Shown here: piece by piece, positions 15,546 through 23,923 of the stretch
How the letters are laid out: each line of letters opens with the position of its first letter
Numbering within the stretch: the stretch's first letter is position 1
Source of the DNA: Nostoc linckia z4
GTDB lineage: Bacteria > Cyanobacteriota > Cyanobacteriia > Cyanobacteriales > Nostocaceae
Length of the DNA: 57,563 nucleotides
NCBI RefSeq assembly: GCF_002608075.1
Contig: NZ_LAHA01000050.1
Span: 1-57,563 of the forward strand
Direction: 5' to 3'
Program-made: the position numbers and the translations under genes
The notes under the pieces: model-generated
Databases searched by the model: none
What the model was told of the DNA's origin: nothing
Seen by the model: the letters and a program-made list of their open reading frames with translations, nothing else

Positions 15546-17324
15546 ATGTCTCATTTATTGTGGAAAACTCTGGTAGTAAGTCCAGTAGTTTTAGGAGTGA
15601 CGGTGTTGGTTTCCGCTAGGGCTATAGCTGCTGAGGTAGCAAGCTTTTCTGAAGATGCAAAGGCAAAAGCTGTTCAGACAGAAGCACCAGAAGCTATTAG
15701 TGCCTCATTATCGCTGCAAATACAGCAACCAACTGCTGAAAAATTTGTGGTTGCCCAAGCTAAGACTGATGACAATAAAGTCTTAGAACAAGTTAACCGC
15801 TACAGCAACGAAGGTAAAAACCAGAATTCTCTCTCTCAAGTCACATCAGTTTCTCAGTTTTCCGACGTACAGCCGACTGATTGGGCATTCCAAGCTTTGC
15901 AATCCCTGGTTGAGCGCTACGGTTGTATTGCTGGATACCCGAATAGCACTTACCGTGGCAACCGGGCTTTGACACGCTATGAGTTTGCCGCAGGTTTGAA
16001 TGCTTGTTTAGACAGAGTTAATGAACTGATTGCCACAGCAACTGCTGACTTGGTGACAAAACAGGATTTAGCGACTCTCCAGCGTTTGCAAGAAGAATTT
16101 TCCGCAGAACTAGCAACTCTGCGCGGTCGAGTAGATGCTTTAGAAGCGCGGACTGCGGAACTGGAAGCAAATCAGTTTTCCACCACCACCAAATTAGTGG
16201 GTGAAGCTATTTTTGCTGTTACCGATATATTTGGCGGTAACACTGGCGATGCTAATAACACTGTCTTCCAAGACAGGGTACGTTTAGACTTACAATCCAG
16301 CTTTACCGGTAAAGACGTACTGCACACTCGTCTTGCAGCTGGTAACGCAATAGCCTTTAACCAAATAGATAATGGTGGCGGCCTCATCGATACTGCTGAA
16401 GGCACACAAACATTTCAAATCGGTAGCACTGGTAACAATAGCGTAGTTATAGACTGGTTGTCGTACTACGTACCCATCGGCCCAGCTCAACTTTACGTTG
16501 CTGCCACCGGCGGTATTCACAGCGATTACGTTGCCACTAATAACCCTTACTTTGAGGATTATGACGGTGGTAATGGTGCGTTGTCTAGCTTTGCTTCTGA
16601 AAGTCCCATTTATCGCATCGGTGGTGGCGCAGGTGCGGCATTGACTTTACCATTTGGTAAAGGTGGTAGCATTTTCAGACCAAGTTCGCTGACTATAGGT
16701 TATTTAGCGTCAAATGCTAATAATCCTGGAGTAAGCCAAGGTTTGTTCGAGGGTAACTATGCGGCTTTGGGACAGTTGAACTTTAGTGTTGGCGATAGCA
16801 TAGCGATCGCTGCTACCTACGTTCACGGTTATCATGGTGCCGGAGGCGGCAATTTATTCGATTTAGGTGGCGGTTTAGGCAGCACCAACCGCGTTGTAGG
16901 TACTGGTCAAGCTAACACCCTAACAGCCTTAAACGGATCTTCCAGTAATTCTTACGGTATATCCGCAGCCTTTAGACCCAGTGACAAACTGTCAGTTAGT
17001 GGCTTCATTTCTTACCACGATGTCACAGGCTTTGGTGCAGGTGATGATTATGAAGCTTGGAGTTACGGTCTTGGAGTAGCCTTGCCTGACTTTGGTAAAA
17101 AAGGTAACGTATTGGGCATTTTTGCCGGTGCAGAACCTTATGCCCGTAACCGACCCGGCTTTGTTGGTAATGACGTACCCTATCACTTTGAAGGCTTCTA
17201 TAAATATCGCGTCTCAGATAATATCTCAATCACTCCTGGGGTGATTTGGTTGACCTCTCCTGGTCAAAACAGCGCTAACGACGATGCGATTATTGGTACT
17301 CTAAGAACCACTTTCACCTTCTAA
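15546..17324 (+). CDS. OprB-family porin with SLH domain (cyanobacterial iron-uptake-porin type)
   Basis: A 592-residue outer-membrane protein. The N-terminus is a signal peptide (hydrophobic to about residue 28, cleavage near ARAIAAEV). An SLH domain follows (FSDVQPTDWAFQALQSLVE... LTRYEFAAGL), which binds peptidoglycan-linked polymer, then a coiled coil (about 165-215, TLRGRVDALEARTAELE) and a long beta-barrel region ending in the aromatic LRTTFTF. This is the architecture of the major cyanobacterial porins linked to solute and iron uptake. A clear terminator follows the gene. Confidence 0.93.
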   Translation: MSHLLWKTLVVSPVVLGVTVLVSARAIAAEVASFSEDAKAKAVQTEAPEAISASLSLQIQQPTAEKFVVAQAKTDDNKVLEQVNRYSNEGKNQNSLSQVTSVSQFSDVQPTDWAFQALQSLVERYGCIAGYPNSTYRGNRALTRYEFAAGLNACLDRVNELIATATADLVTKQDLATLQRLQEEFSAELATLRGRVDALEARTAELEANQFSTTTKLVGEAIFAVTDIFGGNTGDANNTVFQDRVRLDLQSSFTGKDVLHTRLAAGNAIAFNQIDNGGGLIDTAEGTQTFQIGSTGNNSVVIDWLSYYVPIGPAQLYVAATGGIHSDYVATNNPYFEDYDGGNGALSSFASESPIYRIGGGAGAALTLPFGKGGSIFRPSSLTIGYLASNANNPGVSQGLFEGNYAALGQLNFSVGDSIAIAATYVHGYHGAGGGNLFDLGGGLGSTNRVVGTGQANTLTALNGSSSNSYGISAAFRPSDKLSVSGFISYHDVTGFGAGDDYEAWSYGLGVALPDFGKKGNVLGIFAGAEPYARNRPGFVGNDVPYHFEGFYKYRVSDNISITPGVIWLTSPGQNSANDDAIIGTLRTTFTF

Positions 17325-17345
17325 AGGTTTAGTCAAACATTAATT

Positions 17346-17384
17346 GAGTCACCAAAGAAGTTAACTTTGGTGACTTAATTTTTT
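17346..17384 (+). terminator. Terminator of the porin gene
   Basis: TCACCAAAG (17349-17357) pairs with CTTTGGTGA (17365-17373) around a 7-base loop and is followed by a T-rich run, 25 bases after the porin stop. This is a strong intrinsic terminator. Confidence 0.85.
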
Positions 17385-17385
17385 A

Positions 17386-17465
17386 TTGGGCATTGGGTAT
17401 GGGGCATTGGGCATGGTGCAGAGGGGAAAAACTCATCTCCCCATCTCCCCATCTCCCCATCTCCC
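17386..17465. repeat. Heptamer repeat array downstream of ureG
   Basis: GGGCATT-type heptamers followed by CTCCCCAT octamers fill the gap between the converging porin and ureG genes. The same composite array lies upstream of larC. Confidence 0.75.
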
Positions 17466-17497
17466 TTGTCTACCCCTTCTCCTCACCTCAATACCTT

Positions 17498-18100
17498 CTA
17501 ACAAATATTTATGCAGACAAAGTTAATCACATCTGCAAGTCCTGACTGAGTTTTCAAATTAGTAAAAATAAAAGGTTTATCGCCGCGCATTTTTTTAGCA
17601 TCTCGTTCCATGACACTTAAATCTGCGCCGACGTGAGGTGCAAGGTCAGTTTTGTTAATCACCAATAAATCAGATTTAGTAATGCCGGGGCCACCTTTGC
17701 GGGGAATTTTATCACCAGCAGCAACATCAATGACGTAGATTGTTAAATCCACTAATTCTGGACTGAAGGTAGCAGCCAAATTATCACCACCACTTTCTAA
17801 AAAGACTAAATCCAAATCGGTAAAACGTTCCTCTAATTGTTCAATTGCTGCTAAATTCATAGAAGCATCTTCACGAATGGCAGTGTGGGGACAACCTCCA
17901 GTTTCTACACCTAAAATGCGATCGCTTGCTAAAGCCTGAGAACGCACTAAAAATTGAGCATCTTCTTGAGTATAAATATCATTCGTCACCACTGCAATCT
18001 GATACTGCTCGCGCAACCCCTTGCACAAAGCATCTACCAAAGCCGTCTTCCCGGAACCAACCGGGCCTGCAACACCTACTCTAAATGCGTTTTTAGTCAT
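17498..18100 (-). CDS. ureG: Urease accessory GTPase
   Basis: A 200-residue SIMIBI GTPase that supplies energy for nickel insertion into urease. The P-loop is GPVGSGKT at 12-19, the CPH nickel-binding motif is at residues 70-72 and ESGGDNLAATFSP follows; NKTDLAPHV is the guanine-specificity motif. It is last in the order ureE-ureF-ureG on the minus strand. A 150-base heptamer array separates it from ureF and reaches its ATG. The urease structural genes (ureA/B/C) and ureD are not in the window. Confidence 0.96.
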   Translation of the reverse strand: MTKNAFRVGVAGPVGSGKTALVDALCKGLREQYQIAVVTNDIYTQEDAQFLVRSQALASDRILGVETGGCPHTAIREDASMNLAAIEQLEERFTDLDLVFLESGGDNLAATFSPELVDLTIYVIDVAAGDKIPRKGGPGITKSDLLVINKTDLAPHVGADLSVMERDAKKMRGDKPFIFTNLKTQSGLADVINFVCINIC

Positions 18101-18250
18101 TAGTCATTAGTCATTGGTCATTGGGCATTGGGCATGGGGCATTGGGCATTGGGCATGGGGCATTGGGCATTGGGCATTGGGCATGGGGTAAAAGGAGAAT
18201 AATAACTCCTAACTCCTAACTCCTAACTCCTAACTCCTAACTCTCAACTC
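18101..18250. repeat. Heptamer repeat array between ureF and ureG
   Basis: Consecutive TTAGTCA units start next to the ureG ATG, then GGGCATT/GGGCATG units, then CTAACTC units up to the ureF stop. These are short tandemly repeated repetitive sequences of the kind known from heterocystous cyanobacteria. They split the ure operon. Confidence 0.85.
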
Positions 18251-18943
18251 CTAACTCCTAAACAACCTTGTATACTGCGTTTGATGCTGCATACTCGCTA
18301 GAGATAAACTCCAACTCCAACAGCCTAGTTGTTCGTCTTCTAAGGCTAGGATTTCTGATGCCACATTACTAATTAATGGTTGCAGTTCTAGTAATAACTG
18401 CTGTCCTGCTGTTTGCCCCAATGGAATCAGTTTTACGCCAGCTGTAATCAAATTACTTAGCCAACTGTGCAGATATGCTAATAATCCGACTTTGATGTTA
18501 ATCTGCCAGTGGGCAAGGGCAATGCCAAAAGCGATGGCATAATTGCAAGGATTACCTACAGAATTTGTTATGGATAAAACTTCAGGTTCTAGTTTACCAA
18601 GTAATTGGATGAGCGATCGCCCCATTTGCCAACTTGAGGTGCGTAATTCTTCTGTTTCTCTGGCGGCTGATAACCACAGATTCCAAGAGGATAAAGATTC
18701 AATATCACCTATTTTTGCAGATTTCTCAGCTCGCGCCATTATCGCCGCCTCTAGCCTAATTGCCCCATAAGTTAATTGTGCTGTTAGCCAATGTTGGAGA
18801 TGTGCCTGGTTGGCGATCGTACCATTTTCTATCAATGTTTCCAAGCCTTCAGAATAGCTATATGCTCCCACAGGCAAAGCAGGGCTAGCTAATTGTAAAA
18901 TATTCAAAAAACAACTATCAGTGAGCGTGATGGTGTTGTCCAT
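18251..18943 (-). CDS. ureF: Urease accessory protein
   Basis: A 230-residue helical protein of the UreF family, which joins UreD and UreG in the urease activation complex. Family features near the N-terminus are LQLASPALPVGAYSYSEGLE, and RETEELRTSSWQMGRSLIQL lies mid-protein. Length is normal (about 220-235). Its start overlaps the end of ureE by 26 bases, so the two are coupled. Confidence 0.95.
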   Translation of the reverse strand: MDNTITLTDSCFLNILQLASPALPVGAYSYSEGLETLIENGTIANQAHLQHWLTAQLTYGAIRLEAAIMARAEKSAKIGDIESLSSWNLWLSAARETEELRTSSWQMGRSLIQLLGKLEPEVLSITNSVGNPCNYAIAFGIALAHWQINIKVGLLAYLHSWLSNLITAGVKLIPLGQTAGQQLLLELQPLISNVASEILALEDEQLGCWSWSLSLASMQHQTQYTRLFRS

Positions 18944-19364
18944 AAGCTCCTAATTCTGGCTGAAACGGTAAAATTTCTTCTTTAACTTCTAATCCCAGTT
19001 GTTCTAACATTGTGCGTAAAACTGCATCTGAACACAAACGTAAATAAGTCGGAGTAATTTCTACAGGTACGTGGCGATTTCCTAAATGATATGCAGCCCT
19101 GAGTAATAAAAGCGGTGTTTCAGCAAAGGCAGTCATCACTAGTTCTGGTTTAGCAGTAATTCTCATTAAATTATTACTAGCTTCATCCTGGACAATATCA
19201 CCATCGTGTAAAACAGTTCCTCTCGGTAAATGTAAAAATACAACCTTCCCATCTTCGGTTTCAAAACGATGACGACTGCGGGTACGTTCTTCTGCTGTTA
19301 GCGCCAGAGTCAAACTGACTGCTGTATCATAATTGGCTGGCTTGATTTGGGTAAATGTCAGCAT
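18918..19364 (-). CDS. ureE: Urease accessory nickel chaperone
   Basis: A 148-residue UreE. The N-terminal peptide-binding domain (LTLALTAEERTRSRHRF) is followed by the metal-binding domain with the family sequence AAYHLGNRHVPVEI, whose His residues bind Ni. The C-terminus ends in the His cluster GQHHHAH, as in other nickel-storing UreE proteins. It leads the ureE-F-G unit. Confidence 0.95.
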   Translation of the reverse strand: MLTFTQIKPANYDTAVSLTLALTAEERTRSRHRFETEDGKVVFLHLPRGTVLHDGDIVQDEASNNLMRITAKPELVMTAFAETPLLLLRAAYHLGNRHVPVEITPTYLRLCSDAVLRTMLEQLGLEVKEEILPFQPELGAYGQHHHAH

Positions 19365-19822
19365 CAGAGTTTCGCCTGTTTTAAAACCATCGAATCATTA
19401 TCTTACCTGTTTTATGGTGAGTGATGACTGATGACTGGTAAATCAGGATTTATTCTCCCTTGTCTCCCTTGTATCCCTGCTGTTAATTACACAGTCTTAC
19501 AGATAGAATAAGTAATTTTTTGGTATTAGGTATTATTAGTATCTGAACATTAAATTTTGAAAAAATTTATTGACCAATAAAAGCAAATTGCTTTATAGTT
19601 ATGGAATGAAATAAATAGTGATTTTAGAAATAAATATTGCAAAATGACAAGTTTTTACCAGCAATTTAATTGGTAAGTTTTTGCATATTTATTTTGTGTC
19701 ACATCAACGAGCAAATATTTATCCATAAATCTTTCTCGCTTTGGAATTTTATCGAAGCAAAGGTGTTACAAGCGAGATATTTTCAATTTTTGAGTCCTCT
19801 GGTAAGAATTATGAGGTAGATT
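19365..19822. other. Divergent intergenic region between ureE and the bchE-like gene
   Basis: 458 bases between divergent genes, mostly AT-rich, so both promoters should lie here. I saw no clear palindromic operator or NtcA-type GTA-N8-TAC site. A short open frame from 19741 overlaps the bchE-like start and looks accidental. Confidence 0.4.
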
Positions 19823-21427
19823 ATGCGGATTTTGATGATTCAACCCAATTATCATTCCGGTGGTGCGGAAATCGCTGGAAATTGGCCACCAAGTTGGGTT
19901 CCTTATGTTGGTGGGGCACTGAAGACAGCTGGCTTTAGTGATATTTGCTTTTTTGATGCCATGACCGATTATATTCCTGATGATGTTTTAGCAAAAATGA
20001 TTGCTAAGCATCAGCCGGATGTGGTGTTGGCGACAGCAATTACACCAATGATTTACCAATCAGAAAAAACTCTGAAGATAGTTAAAGAAGTTTGCCCCCA
20101 AGCTAAGACAATTATGGGTGGGGTTCATCCTACCTATATGTATAATGAAGTTCTCCATGAAGCTCCTTGGGTTGATTATATTATTCGGGGAGAAGGAGAA
20201 GAGATTACAGTTAATTTGATTAAAGCGATCGCTAATGGTACTGTAGAGAGCGATCGCCGCAATATTTTAGGCATTGCTTTCCTAGAAGATGGGCAAGTCA
20301 TCGCTACACCAGCCCATCCGCCAATTGCTGATTTAGATACCCTGACTCCAGACTGGGACTTGTTAGATTGGAAAAAATATATCTACACTCCTCTTAACGT
20401 GCGGGTAGCGGTTCCCAACTATGCGAGAGGATGTCCATTCACTTGTCGTTTTTGTTCCCAGTGGAAATTCTGGCGCAAATATCGTTCTGGAAGTCCCAAG
20501 AAATTTGTCGATGAAATTGAAATTTTGGTGAAAAAACACAAAGTTGGTTTTTTCATTCTTGCTGATGAAGAACCAACCATTAACAAACCGAAATTTATCG
20601 ACCTTTGTAATGAATTAATCGAACGCAACTTGGGTGTTTACTGGGGAATTAATACACGGGTAACAGATATATTGCGGGATGAAAAAGAATTACCTCTTTA
20701 CCGCAAAGCCGGATTAGTTCATGTTTCCTTGGGTACAGAAGCAGCAGCACAACTAAAGTTGAATTTATTCCGCAAAGAAACGACTATCGAACAAAACAAG
20801 CGGGCGATTCAACTGTTAAAAGAAAATGGTATGGTTGCTGAAGCTCAATTTATCATGGGTTTAGAAAATGAAACCCCAGAAACAATTGAGCAAACTTATC
20901 AAATGGCTTTGGATTGGAAAACAGACATGGCCAATTGGAATATGTTTACACCTTGGCCATTTTCCGAGTTATTTGAAGATTTAGGCGATCGCGTAGAAAT
21001 TCGCGATTATTCTCAATATAACTTTGTGACACCAATCATGAAACCAGACGCAATGGAACGGGAGGATGTCCTCAAAGGAGTACTGCGAAACTATGCCCGT
21101 TTTTACTTGAGGAAAACCATTGAATATTGGTTTGTCAAAGATCCCTTTAAACGCAAGTATCTTTTAGGTTGCTTGAAAGCTTTTGTAAAAACCACTCTCG
21201 ACAAACGTTTTTACAACCTCAAGCGAATTAAATACAAGGGTCTACACACCGAAGTCGAACTTGGTTTTGATGAATCAAAGATTCTCACCCGCGAACAAAT
21301 CACCAAGCGCCAGCAAGAACACCCAGAACTGATGGCAGATGTCAATTTCACAGGCAATATTTCCGCCTGCGGCGCACCTAATGAACTGCCAGAATTTGTT
21401 GAGGAAGAACAAGTTTCCAAAAAGTAG
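19823..21427 (+). CDS. bchE: B12-binding radical SAM protein, BchE-like (anaerobic Mg-protoporphyrin ester cyclase family)
   Basis: A 534-residue radical SAM enzyme. The N-terminal cobalamin-binding-like domain starts MRILMIQPNYHSGGAEIAGN, which is nearly the same as purple-bacterial BchE. The [4Fe-4S] motif CxxxCxxC is Cys204, Cys208 and Cys211 (GCPFTCRFC). BchE makes the isocyclic ring of chlorophylls without oxygen. Cyanobacteria also use the oxygen-dependent AcsF, and some BchE-like proteins in them have not been shown to act as cyclase. The family is certain and the exact reaction is likely but unproven. It is a single-gene unit followed by a MITE. Confidence 0.8.
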   Translation: MRILMIQPNYHSGGAEIAGNWPPSWVPYVGGALKTAGFSDICFFDAMTDYIPDDVLAKMIAKHQPDVVLATAITPMIYQSEKTLKIVKEVCPQAKTIMGGVHPTYMYNEVLHEAPWVDYIIRGEGEEITVNLIKAIANGTVESDRRNILGIAFLEDGQVIATPAHPPIADLDTLTPDWDLLDWKKYIYTPLNVRVAVPNYARGCPFTCRFCSQWKFWRKYRSGSPKKFVDEIEILVKKHKVGFFILADEEPTINKPKFIDLCNELIERNLGVYWGINTRVTDILRDEKELPLYRKAGLVHVSLGTEAAAQLKLNLFRKETTIEQNKRAIQLLKENGMVAEAQFIMGLENETPETIEQTYQMALDWKTDMANWNMFTPWPFSELFEDLGDRVEIRDYSQYNFVTPIMKPDAMEREDVLKGVLRNYARFYLRKTIEYWFVKDPFKRKYLLGCLKAFVKTTLDKRFYNLKRIKYKGLHTEVELGFDESKILTREQITKRQQEHPELMADVNFTGNISACGAPNELPEFVEEEQVSKK

Positions 21428-21458
21428 CCATACAGTTTAAATAAGACCAAAACGCTTG

Positions 21459-21647
21459 CAATAGGGTTTGGGGAAAGGGGAAAGGGGAAAGGGGAAAGGT
21501 GAAAGGGGAAAGGGAAAATACGGAACTTTTCCGCCTTTTTGCTTACGCTTTTCCCGACTTCTCTTAAAAGTCTATCCTTTACGCCTTATCCCTTAACCTT
21601 TTCCCAGACCATAAGGGAAGTTCATACTGCTTATCCGAACCGTATTG
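21459..21647 (+). mobile_element. MITE-like element, CAATAGGGTT family, copy 1
   Basis: A 189-base non-coding element. Left end CAATAGGGTTTGG; right end CCGAACCGTATTG, its imperfect inverted repeat. The flanks are a 10-base target duplication with one mismatch (AAAACGCTTG at 21449-21458, AAAACACTTG at 21648-21657). The inside holds AAAGGGG repeats and a CCCGACTTCTCTTAAAAGTC palindromic segment. A second copy lies in opposite orientation at 22664-22937. Confidence 0.8.
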
Positions 21648-21737
21648 AAAACACTTGTAGAGACGGCGATTTATCGCGTCTGGTAAAACCCACAATTTTG
21701 TACAATTAGCCTTGAAGTGAAGTGTATTGAGTTAAAG

Positions 21738-21790
21738 CGTTGACTGTTGACGGTTCACAGTTAACAGTCAACACTCAACACTCAACAATC
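21738..21790. repeat. GTTGACTGTTGAC / GTTAACAGTCAAC palindromic repeat
   Basis: GTTGACTGTTGAC and GTTAACAGTCAACACTCAACA units form a near-palindrome downstream of rpiA, one of seven such sites in the window. Confidence 0.7.
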
Positions 21791-21822
21791 TTCTATGAAA
21801 TATTTTTTACTTGGAAGTCCTC

Positions 21823-22533
21823 CTACAGTTGTCGCACCACTGGCTGACCATCTTTGACTTCACCAACTAAAACTAAATCGACGCAGTTAACAAAGATTCC
21901 ATTTTCCAAAACACCGGGAATATTATTCAACGTTTTTTCTAAATTGACTGGGTCTTCAATAGAGTCAAATCTGACATCTAAAACAAAATTCCCTTGGTCT
22001 GTGATGACTGGGCCGGCTTTTTTAACGCCCATACGGAGTTCTGGTTTACCACCGAGTTTTTTAATGGCATTGGTGACAGGAGTAATTGCCATTGGAATCA
22101 CTTCCACCGGTACGGCAAAACTAGAACCCAAGTTGTCTACTAACTTACCAGCATCTACGACAACGATAAACTGTTGTGCTAGGTAATCTACGACTTTTTC
22201 GCGGGTATGTGCTGCACCACCGCCTTTAATCAAATTTTTCTGAGGGTCTACTTCATCTGCGCCATCAATGGCAATATCGATGTGGTCAACAGCGTCCAAG
22301 GTGGTGAGAGGAACACCATATTCCTTTGCTAGCACTTCTGACTGAAAGGAGGTAGGTATACCAACAATATCTTTGAGTTCGCCAGACTTGAGGCGATCGC
22401 CAAGATACTGAATTGTGTATGCTGTAGTTGACCCCGTACCCAACCCCACAATTGAACCGGACTTTACTAAGGCGGCGGCGGCTTTGCCAACTTCTTGCTT
22501 CATCAACTTTACGGGATCTGCTGCTGCGGTCAT
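21823..22533 (-). CDS. rpiA: Ribose-5-phosphate isomerase A
   Basis: A 236-residue RpiA that interconverts ribose-5-phosphate and ribulose-5-phosphate in the Calvin cycle and pentose phosphate pathway. The substrate loop is GLGTGSTT near residue 32, DGADE follows near 90 and KGGGAAHTREK near 102; all three match the family. I chose the ATG at 22533 over a TTG two codons upstream. It stands alone between two inverted copies of a MITE. Confidence 0.96.
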   Translation of the reverse strand: MTAAADPVKLMKQEVGKAAAALVKSGSIVGLGTGSTTAYTIQYLGDRLKSGELKDIVGIPTSFQSEVLAKEYGVPLTTLDAVDHIDIAIDGADEVDPQKNLIKGGGAAHTREKVVDYLAQQFIVVVDAGKLVDNLGSSFAVPVEVIPMAITPVTNAIKKLGGKPELRMGVKKAGPVITDQGNFVLDVRFDSIEDPVNLEKTLNNIPGVLENGIFVNCVDLVLVGEVKDGQPVVRQL

Positions 22534-23061
22534 TCCCAAAACTCCTGAAAAACTGACTATAGTCCATAGTAGTGGGCAGACAACACCAAAAGATGAAAGC
22601 TAAAAAACAAGTTTTTGCTGATTCTTAGTTCCTGGATGACCAAAACAAGTTGCCGTAGGTAGCCAATACGGTTGGGATAAGCAGTATGAATTTCCCTTAT
22701 GGTCTGGGAAAAGAGTAAGGGGAAAGGTGGAAAGGATAGACTTTTAAGAGAAGTCGGGAAAAGCGTAAGAGGAAAGGTGGAAAAGTTTGGTATTTTCCCT
22801 TTCCCCTTTAACCTTTACCCAATATAGATATATCCCTTTGACCACAAGAGTGCCCCTTTCCCCCTTCCCCTTTCCCCTTTCCCCCTTCCCCTTTCCCCCT
22901 TCCCCTTTCCCCCTTCCCCTTTCCCCGAACCCTATTGCGTAGGTAGCTACGCAACATTGATGACTCTAAATTCGTCACTAGCTGAGTTACTGGTGATTGA
23001 AAACACCAAAATAGATGTGTAATCTCAGTAATGTAGTTTTTTAAAGCGAAAAGTGGTTATT
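22534..23061. other. Intergenic region between rpiA and the SLH protein gene
   Basis: 528 bases between divergent genes, most of it MITE copy 2 (22664-22937). The stretch next to rpiA should hold its promoter; about 110 bases before the SLH gene are ordinary AT-rich sequence. No gene seen. Confidence 0.5.
22664..22937 (-). mobile_element. MITE-like element, CAATAGGGTT family, copy 2 (inverted)
   Basis: A 274-base non-coding element with ends CAATACGGTTGGG and CCGAACCCTATTG and a perfect 10-base target duplication (CGTAGGTAGC at 22654-22663 and 22938-22947). Inside it shares most of copy 1 in reverse orientation and adds a longer CTTTCCCC repeat tract. It lies between rpiA and the SLH gene. 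Confidence 0.85.
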
Positions 23062-23745
23062 ATGATGCGTCGCCTTTCAATTACTTTATCTTTAGTAGCG
23101 CTACTACAAAACTTGCCAGCAATTGCTCAAACTCAAGTCCCAGAAACTACTTCTCAAACATCATCAGATTCCATTCAACAGGTAATTGCTGCCAAATGGA
23201 TGACAAACTTTTCTGATGGCAATTTTTATCCAGAAAGGTTATTGAGTAGAGCAGAATTAGCGACGATTATGGTGAAAGCATTTCGCCTAGACAAAAGACA
23301 AGGCGCTAACAAAGAAAATTTAGTGATTCCAGATGTTCCTCGGTCTTATTGGGCATTTAATGATATACAAACGGTGTTAAAAACTGACATTATGAAAGGT
23401 TATCGAGGGAATCAATTTTTTCCTAACCAAAAGGTAACTAAAGCAGAAGCTTTGGCGATTTTCGCTCAGGCTTATGGCGTATTTCAGTTTTCGGATGATG
23501 TTGTTAATGAAATTCTCGCTGCATATCCAGATGAAAAGTCTATCCCATCTTGGGCGAGAAAAGCGATCGCCACAGTAGCTACTGAAGGATTTCTCAATAC
23601 AGACGCTCAAAACAATATTTCCCCATTACAGCCCGTAACCCGTGGCGACATAGCTTATGTCTTAAGTAAATATTTGCAACGCCAAAAGCAACAACCCGAA
23701 ACACCAGAGGTTCCAATTATTCCCAATAGCGAACCATCTCCTTAG
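23062..23745 (+). CDS. S-layer homology domain protein, exported
   Basis: A 227-residue exported protein. The signal peptide ends near AIAQTQ (about residue 23). Two or three SLH modules follow (ERLLSRAELATIMVKAFRL; VPRSYWAFNDIQTVLKTDIMKGY; TKAEALAIFAQAYGV; PSWARKAIATVATEGFLN... TRGDIAYVLSKYL), which anchor proteins to cell-wall polymer. The C-terminus is a short Pro/Glu-rich tail. I used the ATG at 23062 rather than a GTG at 23053. Confidence 0.85.
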   Translation: MMRRLSITLSLVALLQNLPAIAQTQVPETTSQTSSDSIQQVIAAKWMTNFSDGNFYPERLLSRAELATIMVKAFRLDKRQGANKENLVIPDVPRSYWAFNDIQTVLKTDIMKGYRGNQFFPNQKVTKAEALAIFAQAYGVFQFSDDVVNEILAAYPDEKSIPSWARKAIATVATEGFLNTDAQNNISPLQPVTRGDIAYVLSKYLQRQKQQPETPEVPIIPNSEPSP

Positions 23746-23850
23746 CAGAATTCAGAATTCAGGAGTCAGAATTCAGGAGTCAGAATTCAGGAGTCAGAAT
23801 TCAGGAGTCAGAATTCAGGAGTCAGAATTCAGGAGTCAGAATTCAGGAGT
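23746..23850. repeat. 14-base tandem array (GAATTCAGGAGTCA)
   Basis: About seven consecutive copies of GAATTCAGGAGTCA, directly after the SLH gene stop. The same repeat type occurs at 35835-35935, 10697-10737 and 56640-56700. Confidence 0.85.
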
Positions 23851-23892
23851 CGGGCTTTTAAATTGCACAATCACTCATAAGCTTGATTGATT

Positions 23893-23922
23893 GCTAACAA
23901 TCAACACTCAACAGTCAACAAT
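23893..23922. repeat. TCAACA heptamer repeat
   Basis: CTAACAATCAACACTCAACAGTCAACA-type units end at the stop codon of the next (minus-strand) gene. They belong to the dispersed GTCAACA/TGTTGAC family. Confidence 0.6.
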
Positions 23923-23923
23923 A

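Noticed and set aside
19741..19938. 65-codon frame overlapping the bchE-like start
   Set aside because: Different frame, no ribosome site or family match.
23746..23850. CRISPR array at the 14-base repeats
   Set aside because: Units are contiguous without unique spacers; they are tandem heptamers.
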